Part shown: piece by piece, positions 16,927 to 24,772 of the stretch
How the letters are laid out: the number at the start of each line of letters is the position of its first letter
How positions within the stretch are numbered: position 1 is the stretch's first letter
Source: CAVQDV01 sp963711375
Lineage (GTDB): Bacteria; Pseudomonadota; Gammaproteobacteria; Coxiellales; Coxiellaceae
DNA length: 64,000 bases
Reading direction: 5' to 3'
NCBI GenBank assembly: GCA_963711375.1
Contig: CAVQDV010000005.1
Location: 248,001 to 312,000, forward strand
The notes under the pieces: model-generated
Database searches by the model: none
The model's input: only the letters and a program-made list of their open reading frames with translations
Told to the model about the DNA's origin: nothing
Translations under genes and position numbers: made by a program

Positions 16927-17442
16927 TCATAACCTGGGTTTTGAATGTAAATCTAAGCAATACTTGATCCCCAGCATCCAAGGCCTATTTTTCATCAAAA
17001 CTCGCTCTTCCCCCTCTGTAACGGCTCCAATAGATTCATAAAAGGCCCTAGATTTTGGATTGCTTTTTAAAACCCAAATAATTACTTTTTTAATATTTTT
17101 CTGGTGGAAAATTTTCAAAACGAATGAAATGAGTCGTTTTCCAATTCCCTTTCTCCAGAAGGCTGGTTTGATGTAGAGAAACAAAATTTCGGCTGTATTT
17201 CTTTTGGGTTGGCAGCGAAATGTAATTAATCCAGCTGTTTTTTTATCCATTTCTGCTATATAAGTTGTTTGTTTTTCATCAAGTAATCTTTTTTCCCAGC
17301 GTTTAATAAAATGTTGCTCAGTAAACTCACTCAAGGTCTTTTTAGACATGAACCTCTGGTGCGCAGCGATGAAAGATTTTGCGTGCACAAATGCAACGGA
17401 AGTGGCATCTTCCAGATGAGCTTGTCGAATTCTAATTCTCAT
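16927..17442 (-). CDS. GNAT-family N-acetyltransferase
   Basis: A 171-residue GNAT acetyltransferase using acetyl-CoA. It begins MRIRIRQAHLEDATSVAFVH, the usual first strand and helix. Motif A, with its pyrophosphate-binding loop, is LYIKPAFWRKGIGKRLISFV (R-K-G-I-G-K), followed by SNPKSRAFYESIGA (motif B). The family is too broad to give a substrate; such proteins modify amines, ribosomal proteins or antibiotics. It is a lone gene, 144 bp from the transporter start. Confidence 0.85.
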   Translation of the reverse strand: MRIRIRQAHLEDATSVAFVHAKSFIAAHQRFMSKKTLSEFTEQHFIKRWEKRLLDEKQTTYIAEMDKKTAGLITFRCQPKRNTAEILFLYIKPAFWRKGIGKRLISFVLKIFHQKNIKKVIIWVLKSNPKSRAFYESIGAVTEGEERVLMKNRPWMLGIKYCLDLHSKPRL

Positions 17443-17654
17443 AAATGCCCCTACTGGTATTATAGTTCACTTAAGGAATTGTACTTATAATGGTCTGTAG
17501 TCCGAATTGCTTGCCATTTTCGCTAATGGTCTCTTTCTATTGAAAATATGAGCATTTTGGGAATAAGTTTATTTGGGGAATATGGAGAGAAATGTGACCA
17601 TAACTGTTGGAGTCCGCCCAAGAAATCAAAAATTTTTCGCCAGGAAAAGATTTT

Positions 17655-17662
17655 GCTATACT
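17655..17662 (+). promoter_or_regulatory. Extended -10 promoter of the DUF1399-like gene
   Basis: TGC-TATACT (TG at 17654-17655, -10 hexamer at 17657-17662) is a near-perfect extended -10 about 41 bp before ATG 17704. The -35 region is T-rich but not consensus. The rest of the 17443-17703 gap shows nothing else I can support. Confidence 0.5.
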
Positions 17663-17703
17663 GCTTTTTATTGGATTTGTAACATGTCATATCGGAGACC
17701 ATC

Positions 17704-18174
17704 ATGGAGCATCAACTAACGTTAGAGGAGGCCAAAGCCTATATTGATTCAATCAATTTTTCTAATATCATCAATAAAATGGTTAAGCATCAAGGCTGGC
17801 TGATGAAGGATGCCAAGCAACTGAGTAAAATGTACGGTAATTTTTTGTACCTTACTAAAAAATATGGGGATAAATATAAACTACCTCCTTCAGAGGAAAT
17901 CGATGAATTTTGGCATAATCATATTTTAGACACTGAAAGTTACCGCCGTGACTGCCAAATGATTTTTGGAAAGTATCTTGACCATTATCCCTATTTTGGT
18001 ATTGATGGAAAAACCAATTTCCAAGATTTAGAGAAAGCTTTTGACGACATGTTAGTGCTATATCAGAAAGAATTTGATGAGCCACTTCTTCAAGTGAGGA
18101 CCATGTATTCAAAATTAATTTACTTTTTTAAGAAAAAAATTCAGAAAAGTCCAAACCGCAGTAAAGTAAGCTAG
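17704..18174 (+). CDS. DUF1399/glycine-rich-domain-like protein
   Basis: A 156-residue soluble protein. The stretch PPSEEIDEFWHNHILDTESY followed by RRDCQMIFGKYLDHYPYFG matches the core of the GRDP/DUF1399 family, where DxxWHxHILDTxxYxxDC and HxPxFG are conserved. The His and Asp cluster suggests a metal site, but no function is established. The ATG follows CGGAGACCATC. Bacterial stand-alone versions of this domain are common in Legionella-like genomes as far as I recall; that is background, not evidence here. Confidence 0.75.
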   Translation: MEHQLTLEEAKAYIDSINFSNIINKMVKHQGWLMKDAKQLSKMYGNFLYLTKKYGDKYKLPPSEEIDEFWHNHILDTESYRRDCQMIFGKYLDHYPYFGIDGKTNFQDLEKAFDDMLVLYQKEFDEPLLQVRTMYSKLIYFFKKKIQKSPNRSKVS

Positions 18175-18185
18175 CTTTGCATTTA

Positions 18186-18308
18186 TTATTCCGGATCAGT
18201 ACTTTGCATTTTATTCGTTTGGGCACCTGGCGTAGGATCAACTTCAGCCCTTAATTCAAGCCAGCGCTTCTTTTCTTTTTCTGTCATTTTTGACCATGCT
18301 AACTCCAT
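18186..18308 (-). other. Possible small protein or gene remnant
   Basis: ATG 18308 opens 40 codons (MELAWSKMTEKEKKRWLELR, then AEVDPTPGAQTNKMQSTDPE). The frame is open 16 codons further upstream (CGAANALIGSFCPNSN) but has no start there and no ribosome site. Its composition is protein-like. It lies just downstream of the dead transposase, so it may be the end of a gene cut by that insertion. Confidence 0.3.
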
Positions 18309-18391
18309 ATTGGAATTTGGACAAAAGCTCCCTATCAATGCGTTAGCTGCGCCGCATAATTTTTAAAAAATCCCAAAATAAATCTTATCTT

Positions 18392-19822
18392 TTACGCAAG
18401 TGCGGTGGCGGGCTGAGCTGCTTTTGATTTTTGCACGACCGGATATCGGATTCTTGGGATTTGTTTTTCACCTTTTTGCCTTCCAATCGAGTTTTTAAGA
18501 CGTTTGGGTGGTTTTGCTGGTGTACCAAATGCCTGAATAATTCTCTCGAAGTCTTTTTGTACTTGAGTTGGAGATATTTTTACATCTGGTGATCTGAATA
18601 CTTTCAAATATTTTTCCCATGGTTTTGGGGTGTTTTTTGCCAAGTCTCTCGCTAAATATAATTGCACTTATGCAATCATTATTAATTGCCACCATGCTTC
18701 TTCATGTTCAACGTCAGGTGTTTGTGATTTATCCATTAGTAATTTATTTTTTCCAAATCGAAAAAAGTGCTCGATATCAAATCTCTGGCGGTAAGCATCA
18801 AAAATATTTTTCAATGATAATTTGAGCCGATTTGCACCAGAAATCATTAGCCATAGCGGCTTTTTAAAAAAAAATTTTCCGGATTCCTTGTATACGCAAA
18901 TTTGCACCAGTCGAAATGGATGATATGACGTGTTAGCCTCAGTTTTGCCACGCATAATAATGCTATTCCAACTTTTAATTTTAACAATTTGTTTTTTGCC
19001 TTTTTTTGTAATGGCAGAAAATTCCGTTTTATCATCTGGATCCTGCCATGTTCCCGCATCCCTTAACTTAAATTGCTCGCCAAATTTCTTTTTCCTTCCC
19101 ATTTTTTCATTATCTTCTTCTGTGGCTAGCGGATAATGAAAAACACGATTACTGCGCACTCGAGATACGTGCACCAGGTTGGGATTTTTAGCGGACTCTA
19201 CAAGACATTCCGGACTGCTGTAAGCCGAATCCGCAACCACCACACATAGTTTATTTTTAAATTTTTCCTGGAATTCAAGGCATCGTGTGATTTGTCGCAT
19301 TCCAATGAGCGGTCCTTTTTCATCCGTGGTAACACGATGGCAAGCCAGTGGTAAAATCCATGGCGGTGTATTTTTACCTATTTTTTCTGGTAAATAAGCG
19401 GCAATGCTATATTGATGTCCGATTGTCACTGGCTTATTTCCGGCAATGGTATTTGGCGCATAAACAAAGCCGCGGTCCTCCTGGGTGGCTGCATATCGTC
19501 TTGGATTGGGTGTGCAATCAACGCCAAATAAATAAAAGTCCTGTTGAATCGGTGGAACACATTGTTCGCTCAATATTTTTGTGAGCGCATTATTTTTTGC
19601 GCGTTTATCGCAATGTTGAGGATAAAACTCATCAATAACGCGGGTGATTGAGCAATAGTTTCGGCGATGAACTGGGTTGAGTGACAAATCGGCTACGCTA
19701 TGTGCAGAAGTGTTGCTTGATAAAGAATCGACCAATTCAAAAGCTGCATCACGACGTGATGAAAAAAATTGATAAATCTTCTCGCGAAAAGCTTTAAAAA
19801 CATTTATGATCATGTCCTGCAT
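18392..19822 (-). pseudogene. IS4-like transposase inactivated by one nonsense codon
   Basis: One continuous minus-strand frame of 477 codons is interrupted only by TAA at 18668-18670, directly after WWQLIMIA and before VQLYLARDLAKN. Upstream lie typical DDE/IS4-like pieces: FLFGVD-type first Asp (FYLFGVDCTPNPRR), VVVADSAYSSPECL (second Asp) and FDIEHFFRFGKNKLLM (catalytic Glu, YREK-like block). One base change from a Tyr codon to TAA explains the break, since related transposases read through here. The C-terminal 91 codons remain intact, so the lesion is recent. I found no convincing terminal inverted repeats. The family name is my best guess. Confidence 0.8.
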
Positions 19823-19875
19823 AAAATGGTGTCCCTACACTATTTTTAAAAACAACATGTTAATACCATTTTATG
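19820..19875. repeat. 11-bp inverted repeat upstream of the transposase
   Basis: CATAAAATGGT (19820-19830) and ACCATTTTATG (19865-19875) pair perfectly over 11 bp, separated by 34 bp. The left arm overlaps the transposase start codon. It may be the IS promoter/operator or one end of the element. Confidence 0.45.
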
Positions 19876-19902
19876 GTTAAACAAAATTTTTTTGAGTTTT
19901 AT

Positions 19903-20166
19903 ATGGCAAAATTAGGCAGTGAAAAAAGACCCGTAATTGTGAGAGTGCAAGATGAGGATCGTGCGAAAGAAGTCGCTAAAATTTGTAGTGAAAATGATTG
20001 GCACTTTATTATTGGATTTGAACCCGATGAGCCGGAAGATATCTCCGATCTTGAAAAATTATTAAATCCGCCGCAGCCTATTTTAAATCACATTACACTT
20101 GGGCGAAATGATCCATGTTTTTGTGGAAGTGGAAAAAAATTCAAGAAATGCTGTCTAGCTGCATAA
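19903..20166 (+). CDS. SEC-C metal-binding motif protein (PBPRA1643-like)
   Basis: An 87-residue protein beginning MAKLGSEKRPVIVRVQDEDR. It has FEPDEPEDISDLEKLLNP in the middle and a C-terminal SEC-C zinc motif GRNDPCFCGSGKKFKKCC (C-x-C-x8-CC), as at the end of SecA. Small proteins with this exact layout form a family named after Photobacterium PBPRA1643, of unknown function. I use ATG 19903, since family members start there; a reading from 19873 adds 10 residues derived from the inverted repeat. It lies right beside the dead transposase and overlaps a GNAT fragment. Confidence 0.8.
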   Translation: MAKLGSEKRPVIVRVQDEDRAKEVAKICSENDWHFIIGFEPDEPEDISDLEKLLNPPQPILNHITLGRNDPCFCGSGKKFKKCCLAA

Positions 20167-20639
20167 AGGATTTTTGTCCAAAGTCCAAAATTCAGTATGT
20201 TCTAGCCCGTTTACATGATTGGCCGATTGGTTTTATTTCCTGCGTTCAAAACTATAAATCGGGAAGCGTAAATTTGCGTTGGGTGAATATGTCGCCTGGT
20301 TTTCAAGGCGAGGGCCTGGGTCGTCGGATGTTAGAAGAAGTAATGAAACGCTATCCCCATTCCACAGGCCTGGAATTATACACAAGAAAATTAAATAAAG
20401 GCGCAATGCATTTCTATCCAAGCTGTGGCCTTCCAGCAGAAGAAACGATTTATGGATCATTGTTGGAGTTAAGCATGCCAAAGCGCGTTGGGGTGTGGCT
20501 CTCTGAAAAAGGAATATTTCCGCCGGATGATGATTTGATTACAGCCCATTACGATACTTACATTGGTTTTCAAGGAAAATTAACAAAAAGGAAATTGTCA
20601 GATTCTGAAGATAAAAAAGATTCAGTGTTACGAATGTGA
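20115..20639 (+). CDS. GNAT acetyltransferase, probably 5'-truncated
   Basis: The frame encodes up to 174 residues and contains the GNAT motif A VNMSPGFQGEGLGRRMLEEV (Q-G-E-G-L-G) and a motif B-like NKGAMHFYPSCGL, but lacks the usual first 40 or so residues. Its first 52 bases overlap the SEC-C gene in another frame, and no ribosome site precedes any possible start (ATG 20115 or 20148). A GNAT gene that lost its 5' end when joined to the SEC-C gene is the simplest reading. Expression as a fragment is possible. Confidence 0.55.
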   Translation: MFLWKWKKIQEMLSSCIKDFCPKSKIQYVLARLHDWPIGFISCVQNYKSGSVNLRWVNMSPGFQGEGLGRRMLEEVMKRYPHSTGLELYTRKLNKGAMHFYPSCGLPAEETIYGSLLELSMPKRVGVWLSEKGIFPPDDDLITAHYDTYIGFQGKLTKRKLSDSEDKKDSVLRM

Positions 20640-20664
20640 GGCAAGAGAAAAAAACGAGCCCATA

Positions 20665-20808
20665 TTAGGCTGCCAAAAGTTCAAGCCCATTCCGATCAAC
20701 TAAATTCAGAAGTTTGAGTGCCAGTCCGCCTGGCTTCTTTTGCCCTTGTTCCCATTTCTGAATTGTTGATGGGCTCGTATTCAGATAAGCAGCAAATTCC
20801 GCGATTGA
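20665..20808 (-). pseudogene. XRE antitoxin-like helix-turn-helix relic
   Basis: The minus strand encodes SIAEFAAYLNTSPSTIQKWE, then QGQKKPGGLALKLLNLVDRN and GLELLAA, then stop. This is the C-terminal half of a HigA/NadS-type XRE regulator. A TAA stands directly before the first Ser, and no start precedes it, so only about 47 codons survive. No toxin gene adjoins it. Confidence 0.7.
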
Positions 20809-20861
20809 TTATGCGAATAAAATGGGTGGAGCAAAGTTCGATGCCACCTTCCCAAGATTGA

Positions 20862-20897
20862 CAATAGGGGTGATTACTATCATAATCACCCCTATTG
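20862..20897. repeat. Perfect 14-bp hairpin before the YhcG-type gene
   Basis: CAATAGGGGTGATT (20862-20875) and AATCACCCCTATTG (20884-20897) form a perfect 14-bp stem with an 8-base loop. It is followed at 20928-20940 by an imperfect GCCGACACTGTCGACAC repeat. It lies 73 bp before the nuclease start. It could be an operator, a terminator or an insertion-site scar. Confidence 0.6.
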
Positions 20898-20969
20898 GGG
20901 TCGATGCCTTTTCAAATAGTGCCGACACTGTCGACACTATTATAACGTATTGTAATATAAGGGAATTCT

Positions 20970-22037
20970 ATGAATTTTAATATAACTTCAAACAAGCTTT
21001 TTAACGAGATTAGTCAACTCATTTCAGGAGCAAAACATCATGTAGCTAAGAAAATAAATGCTTCTTTGATTATGCTGCACTGGGAGATAGGCGCCAGAAT
21101 TGCTACCGAAATATTGAAAGATAATCGCGCAGAATATGGGGAACAAATTATTAAACAACTCGCCTATCAGCTGAGTCAGCAATATGGGCGCGGATTTAGC
21201 AATCGCTCTCTTTTCCGCATGATCAGTTTTGCCAAGGGGTTTCCTGAAAGGACGATAGTGGAGACGTTGTCGCCACTATTATCTTGGTCACATTTCGTTG
21301 AATTACTCGCATTTGATAATCCACTTGAGCGGCAGTTTTATACCGAGATGTGTCGGATTGAACATTGGAGTGTCCGCGAATTGCGTAAAAAAATTGACGG
21401 TAAACTGTATGAACGCACGGCGATATCTAAGCAACCCGGAAAGTTAATTGAAGATGAATTAAACAACTTGCAAACTAAAGACCAATTTTCACAAAGCCTT
21501 GTATTCAGAGATCCCTATATTCTCGATTTTTTGGATTTGCCAGCCAATTACAGTGAAAAAACTCTTGAGGATGCGATTCTTGATGAGCTCTGTCATTTCT
21601 TACAAGAAATTGGTACGGATTTTTGCTTTATTGGGCGACAAAAACGAATCACCATCGATAACGAAGATTATTATATTGATTTGCTCACCTTTCACCGGGG
21701 ATTATCCAGGCTCGTTGTAATTGAATTAAAATTAGGCCGATTTACAGCGGCTGATAAGGGTCAGGTGGAGCTATATTTAAAATGGCTGGATAAATATGAA
21801 AAACGCCCGGGCGAAAATAAACCACTTGGCCTAATTTTATGTGCAAATAAAAATGAAGAGCATGTCGAATTATTAGAGCTGAATAAAAGTGGAATTCATA
21901 TCGCAGAATATTTAACAGAATTTCCGAAACAAGAAGTATTGGAAGAAAGATTACGCTTTGCAATTGCTTCGGCTAAGGAAAAACATGCCCGCCTAGAGCA
22001 GGCTACTTCAAAAATCAACCATGAGAAATCCGAATGA
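20970..22037 (+). CDS. YhcG/DUF1016 family PD-(D/E)XK nuclease
   Basis: A 355-residue protein with the DUF1016 N-terminal domain (about residues 15-165; motifs HWEIGARI, FSNRSLFRM, LSWSHF) and the C-terminal YhcG nuclease domain (about 175-330). The PD-(D/E)XK site is visible as YYIDLL (D237) and IELKLG (E252, K254), followed by DKGQVELYLKWL. The family is linked to mobile DNA, restriction-like loci and defence islands; its activity is poorly characterised. The ATG follows TATAAGGGAATTCT. It overlaps the recombinase gene by 4 bp (ATGA), so the two are translationally coupled. Confidence 0.9.
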   Translation: MNFNITSNKLFNEISQLISGAKHHVAKKINASLIMLHWEIGARIATEILKDNRAEYGEQIIKQLAYQLSQQYGRGFSNRSLFRMISFAKGFPERTIVETLSPLLSWSHFVELLAFDNPLERQFYTEMCRIEHWSVRELRKKIDGKLYERTAISKQPGKLIEDELNNLQTKDQFSQSLVFRDPYILDFLDLPANYSEKTLEDAILDELCHFLQEIGTDFCFIGRQKRITIDNEDYYIDLLTFHRGLSRLVVIELKLGRFTAADKGQVELYLKWLDKYEKRPGENKPLGLILCANKNEEHVELLELNKSGIHIAEYLTEFPKQEVLEERLRFAIASAKEKHARLEQATSKINHEKSE

Positions 22038-23254
22038 GTCTTAGGCCTAAACCTCTGTTCGACACATCAGAGCATATTAATGATTCGCGGAAATTGTATG
22101 ATTTGGGTGCGGAATACAATTCCGATGACATAGATAAAGCGGTAAGTTTTTTAAAATCTTATAAAGGGAGCCGAGGCACTTTTAATTCATATCGGCGTGA
22201 GATAGAGCGCTTAATTCACTGGTGTGGCCTAATTAGTGAAAAGTCATTAAAGGAACTAAAACGTCAAGACATCGAGGATTTTATCATGTTTTGTCAAAAG
22301 CCTCCAAAATCTTGGGTGGGGGAAAAAAAGCCTCCACGATTTATTGTGAAGGAAGGTCTGCGTTTACCCAATCCAGAATGGCGACCGTTTGTTGTGAGTC
22401 TTTCAAAAATAGAGCGTCGTAAAGGAGTGGAGTTGGATTCTAAAAAATTTGAATTTTCCCAGGGCTCATTACGAGAATTATTCGCTATATTAAGTAGTTT
22501 TTTTAATTATTTATTACAAGAAGAATATGTCACGTTGAATCCTGTAGCTATTATTCGTCAGAAGAGCAAATTCATACGCAAAACTCAAGGCCAGCCAAAA
22601 ATTAGAAGATTATCTGAGTTGCAATGGCAATATGTAATTAAAACCGCAAAGGATTTGGCGGAGAAAGATCCGGATGTTCATGAGCGAACTTTATTTATCA
22701 TGTCGACGCTTTATTCTATGTATCTGCGAATTTCAGAATTAGTTGCCACTCTGCGCTGGTCGCCTGCTATGTGTCATTTTCATCGAGATGATAATGGGCA
22801 TTGGTGGTTTACTACCGTGGGCAAAGGTAATAAAGAGCGACAAATTGCGGTGAGTGATTCGATACTAGCTGCGTTAAAGCGATGGAGAAAACATCTGCAT
22901 TTATCACTTCTCCCCTCACCTGCCGATGCATCGCCTCTATTGCCAAAAACAAAAGGAAGTGGTCCCATTCAAAGCATGAATTACATTCGAAAAATTGTGC
23001 AGTTCTGCTTTGATCAAGCGATAGAGCAGCTTAACAAAGATGGCTTTTCTGAAGAAGCTGAAACTCTTAATGAAGCTACTGTGCATTGGTTACGGCATAC
23101 TGGGATTTCTGATGATGTGAAAATTCGCCCGCGTGAACATGTGCGTGATGATGCCGGGCATAGTTCGAGTGCCATTACTGATAAATATATCGATATTGAA
23201 CTTCGAGAGCGGCATCAATCGGCAAGGAAAAAAGTAATATCAGATGAAGGGTAG
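22034..23254 (+). CDS. Tyrosine site-specific recombinase
   Basis: A 406-residue integrase of the phage/XerCD superfamily. A SAM-like core-binding domain lies at about residues 35-175 and the catalytic domain at 190-395. All six catalytic residues are present: R232 (YLRISEL), K264 (VGKGNKER), H351 and R354 (HWLRHTG), H376 (DDAGHSSSAIT) and the nucleophile Y385 (DKYID). It is longer than XerC/D (about 300), with an insert near residues 85-130. Coupling to the YhcG nuclease suggests a mobile two-gene module. I cannot define att sites; no tRNA is near. Confidence 0.9.
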   Translation: MSLRPKPLFDTSEHINDSRKLYDLGAEYNSDDIDKAVSFLKSYKGSRGTFNSYRREIERLIHWCGLISEKSLKELKRQDIEDFIMFCQKPPKSWVGEKKPPRFIVKEGLRLPNPEWRPFVVSLSKIERRKGVELDSKKFEFSQGSLRELFAILSSFFNYLLQEEYVTLNPVAIIRQKSKFIRKTQGQPKIRRLSELQWQYVIKTAKDLAEKDPDVHERTLFIMSTLYSMYLRISELVATLRWSPAMCHFHRDDNGHWWFTTVGKGNKERQIAVSDSILAALKRWRKHLHLSLLPSPADASPLLPKTKGSGPIQSMNYIRKIVQFCFDQAIEQLNKDGFSEEAETLNEATVHWLRHTGISDDVKIRPREHVRDDAGHSSSAITDKYIDIELRERHQSARKKVISDEG

Positions 23255-23367
23255 AGATGAATAAAATGGACGATAGGCTGCTTAATTATTAAGCGCTTAA
23301 AACATCTTTAATTTTATATTAATTTAATATCCCTGTTAGTTATAAAGCGGGAGCCCCAGCTTTTTGC

Positions 23368-23395
23368 AGCAATTCCCGCTTTAGCGGGAATTGCT
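23368..23395. repeat. REP-like palindrome, copy C (perfect 28 bp)
   Basis: The 28-bp palindrome is identical to copy A, as are its flanks over 46 bp (23363-23408 equal to 10403-10448). On the minus strand it supplies the last codons and the stop of the pilX-like gene, whose TAA is at 23381-23383, inside the palindrome. Confidence 0.9.
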
Positions 23396-23770
23396 GATTC
23401 TCCACCAGACTCTTTTAAAAATTTGGCTGGGCTTTTGGCATCCGACAGGCGGGGTGCCGTTGAAAAACACATATTCTGTTTGGATTTTCATTTTACTTCC
23501 CCTGACTGGTGAGACGATGTGGTAATAGCGATTATTACAGTGATCACTATTCATTAATTGAATCTCTCTGCCGATTTCACCGAATTCAATTGAGCGACTA
23601 GCTTTTTCAATTTTCGCTTCTGCTTCGTAGAAGTGTTGAATTTTTTTGAAATGAGCTTCGTTTAAGTTATTCTCGAGAATAAAGGACTCAAAGGCGCTCA
23701 ATATTAGCATGGCGGAAACGGATAATATTACCGTCGTTATTAATAAAACAAAGCCGGCTTGGATTTTCAT
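23381..23770 (-). CDS. pilX: PilX-like minor pilin, C-terminus rewritten by repeat
   Basis: A 129-residue protein starting MKIQAGFVLLITTVILSVSA: a short basic leader and a hydrophobic helix like PilX, a minor pilin that helps prime type IV pilus assembly. ATG 23770 overlaps the pilW stop by 4 bp (ATGA). The final residues VWWRISNSR and the stop are encoded by the REP-like repeat, so the original C-terminus has been lost or replaced. PilX proteins are usually 160-200 residues, consistent with truncation. pilY1 and pilE, normally next, are absent. Confidence 0.7.
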   Translation of the reverse strand: MKIQAGFVLLITTVILSVSAMLILSAFESFILENNLNEAHFKKIQHFYEAEAKIEKASRSIEFGEIGREIQLMNSDHCNNRYYHIVSPVRGSKMKIQTEYVFFNGTPPVGCQKPSQIFKRVWWRISNSR

Positions 23771-24399
23771 ATAAACTCTCGTAATGTGGCATAGGCATTC
23801 GCCCAATGATTTAAATGATATTCAACGCTGATGACAGAAGACCAATCTGGATTGTCAGTTGAATTTTTATAGGCACCGACCTCTTGAAGTGTTGGATTTT
23901 TTATTCCGTAAAGAATGTTTAAGGAACTTATAAGACCCGCTAATTCTTCACTTTTTCCTGGAATTTTTTTGTCATATAATGCATAAATATTTTTCCCATT
24001 TTTATCTTTTCGACCTGTTTTTCCGATGTATATTGCTTGATGCAAAAATTGCCAATGATGTTGATAATAGAAGCATTCTCCAATCACCAGCACATCCGTA
24101 TCCGGTTTAGCGGATATTCCATAAAAAGAAGGTATATTATTAGCGGAATAACCTCGGATTGCCTCTTTCCGATTCACGGACCTATCTTTATGGATGCAGC
24201 CCTGATACCCCGCCAATCGAATCCAAGCATTTACTCGCCAAATGGCCAAGCGTATTTCTACATCGCTCTGTAATTGCGCCTGGTGAATGAGAGAATTTTT
24301 TTTCAAACTCAAATATATTTCCAAAGCACCCGTGGTGAGCAATACAGCCATAAACATAGCTATTAATAATTCGAGAAGATTAAATCCGCCATTCGACAT
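23767..24399 (-). CDS. pilW: PilW-like minor pilin
   Basis: A 210-residue type IV pilus minor pilin. The prepilin leader MSNGG is cut before FNLLELLIAMFMAVLLTTGA, with the conserved Glu at position 5 of the mature chain (FNLLE). The body has IWRVNAWIRLAGYQGC, the usual PilW helix-end block. It is processed by PilD and inserted in the inner membrane. It overlaps pilV by 20 bp and pilX by 4 bp. Confidence 0.8.
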   Translation of the reverse strand: MSNGGFNLLELLIAMFMAVLLTTGALEIYLSLKKNSLIHQAQLQSDVEIRLAIWRVNAWIRLAGYQGCIHKDRSVNRKEAIRGYSANNIPSFYGISAKPDTDVLVIGECFYYQHHWQFLHQAIYIGKTGRKDKNGKNIYALYDKKIPGKSEELAGLISSLNILYGIKNPTLQEVGAYKNSTDNPDWSSVISVEYHLNHWANAYATLREFI

Positions 24400-24721
24400 G
24401 TTGACCCTTTCCCCACGCTAAGCTAATTTCGCAGGTTTCATGAACACAATGTAGCTCACCCTTCGCATGGGGAAAGAGATTTTTATTTTCTTGATTCCAA
24501 CGATACAACTCTCGATTTTGCGACAGAAGGGTTTTATTTGCCATCAAGCGTTCAGCCATTGCCTCTAGCTGCCATTGCGAGATCATTTTCTCTCGCAGAA
24601 TACGATTTTTCTGGATAAATTCAATTTGCGCCCACATGGCTCTTGATAAAAAAATGGCGATCAAGCTCCAAGCCAGTAGAACTTCAATTAATGTTAAACC
24701 GTTTTGTTTTATCTTGATCAC
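24380..24721 (-). CDS. pilV: PilV-like minor pilin
   Basis: A 113-residue protein with a class III prepilin signal: MIKIKQNG, then LTLIEVLLAWSLIAIFLSRA, with Glu 5 of the mature chain. The two Cys near the C-terminus (HCVHETCEIS) may form a disulfide. It is shorter than most PilV proteins (about 160). It is first of the three overlapping minor pilin genes, 51 bp after galU, on the same strand. Confidence 0.72.
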   Translation of the reverse strand: MIKIKQNGLTLIEVLLAWSLIAIFLSRAMWAQIEFIQKNRILREKMISQWQLEAMAERLMANKTLLSQNRELYRWNQENKNLFPHAKGELHCVHETCEISLAWGKGQHVEWRI

Positions 24722-24772
24722 ACAAAAATTTTATGTGAACAGTAGAAAAAATACTATTCGGAATCGGTGCCT

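Noticed and set aside
18350..19875. Terminal inverted repeats of the dead transposase
   Set aside because: A/T-rich similarities at both ends (TTTTTAAAAA) are too weak to call element borders.
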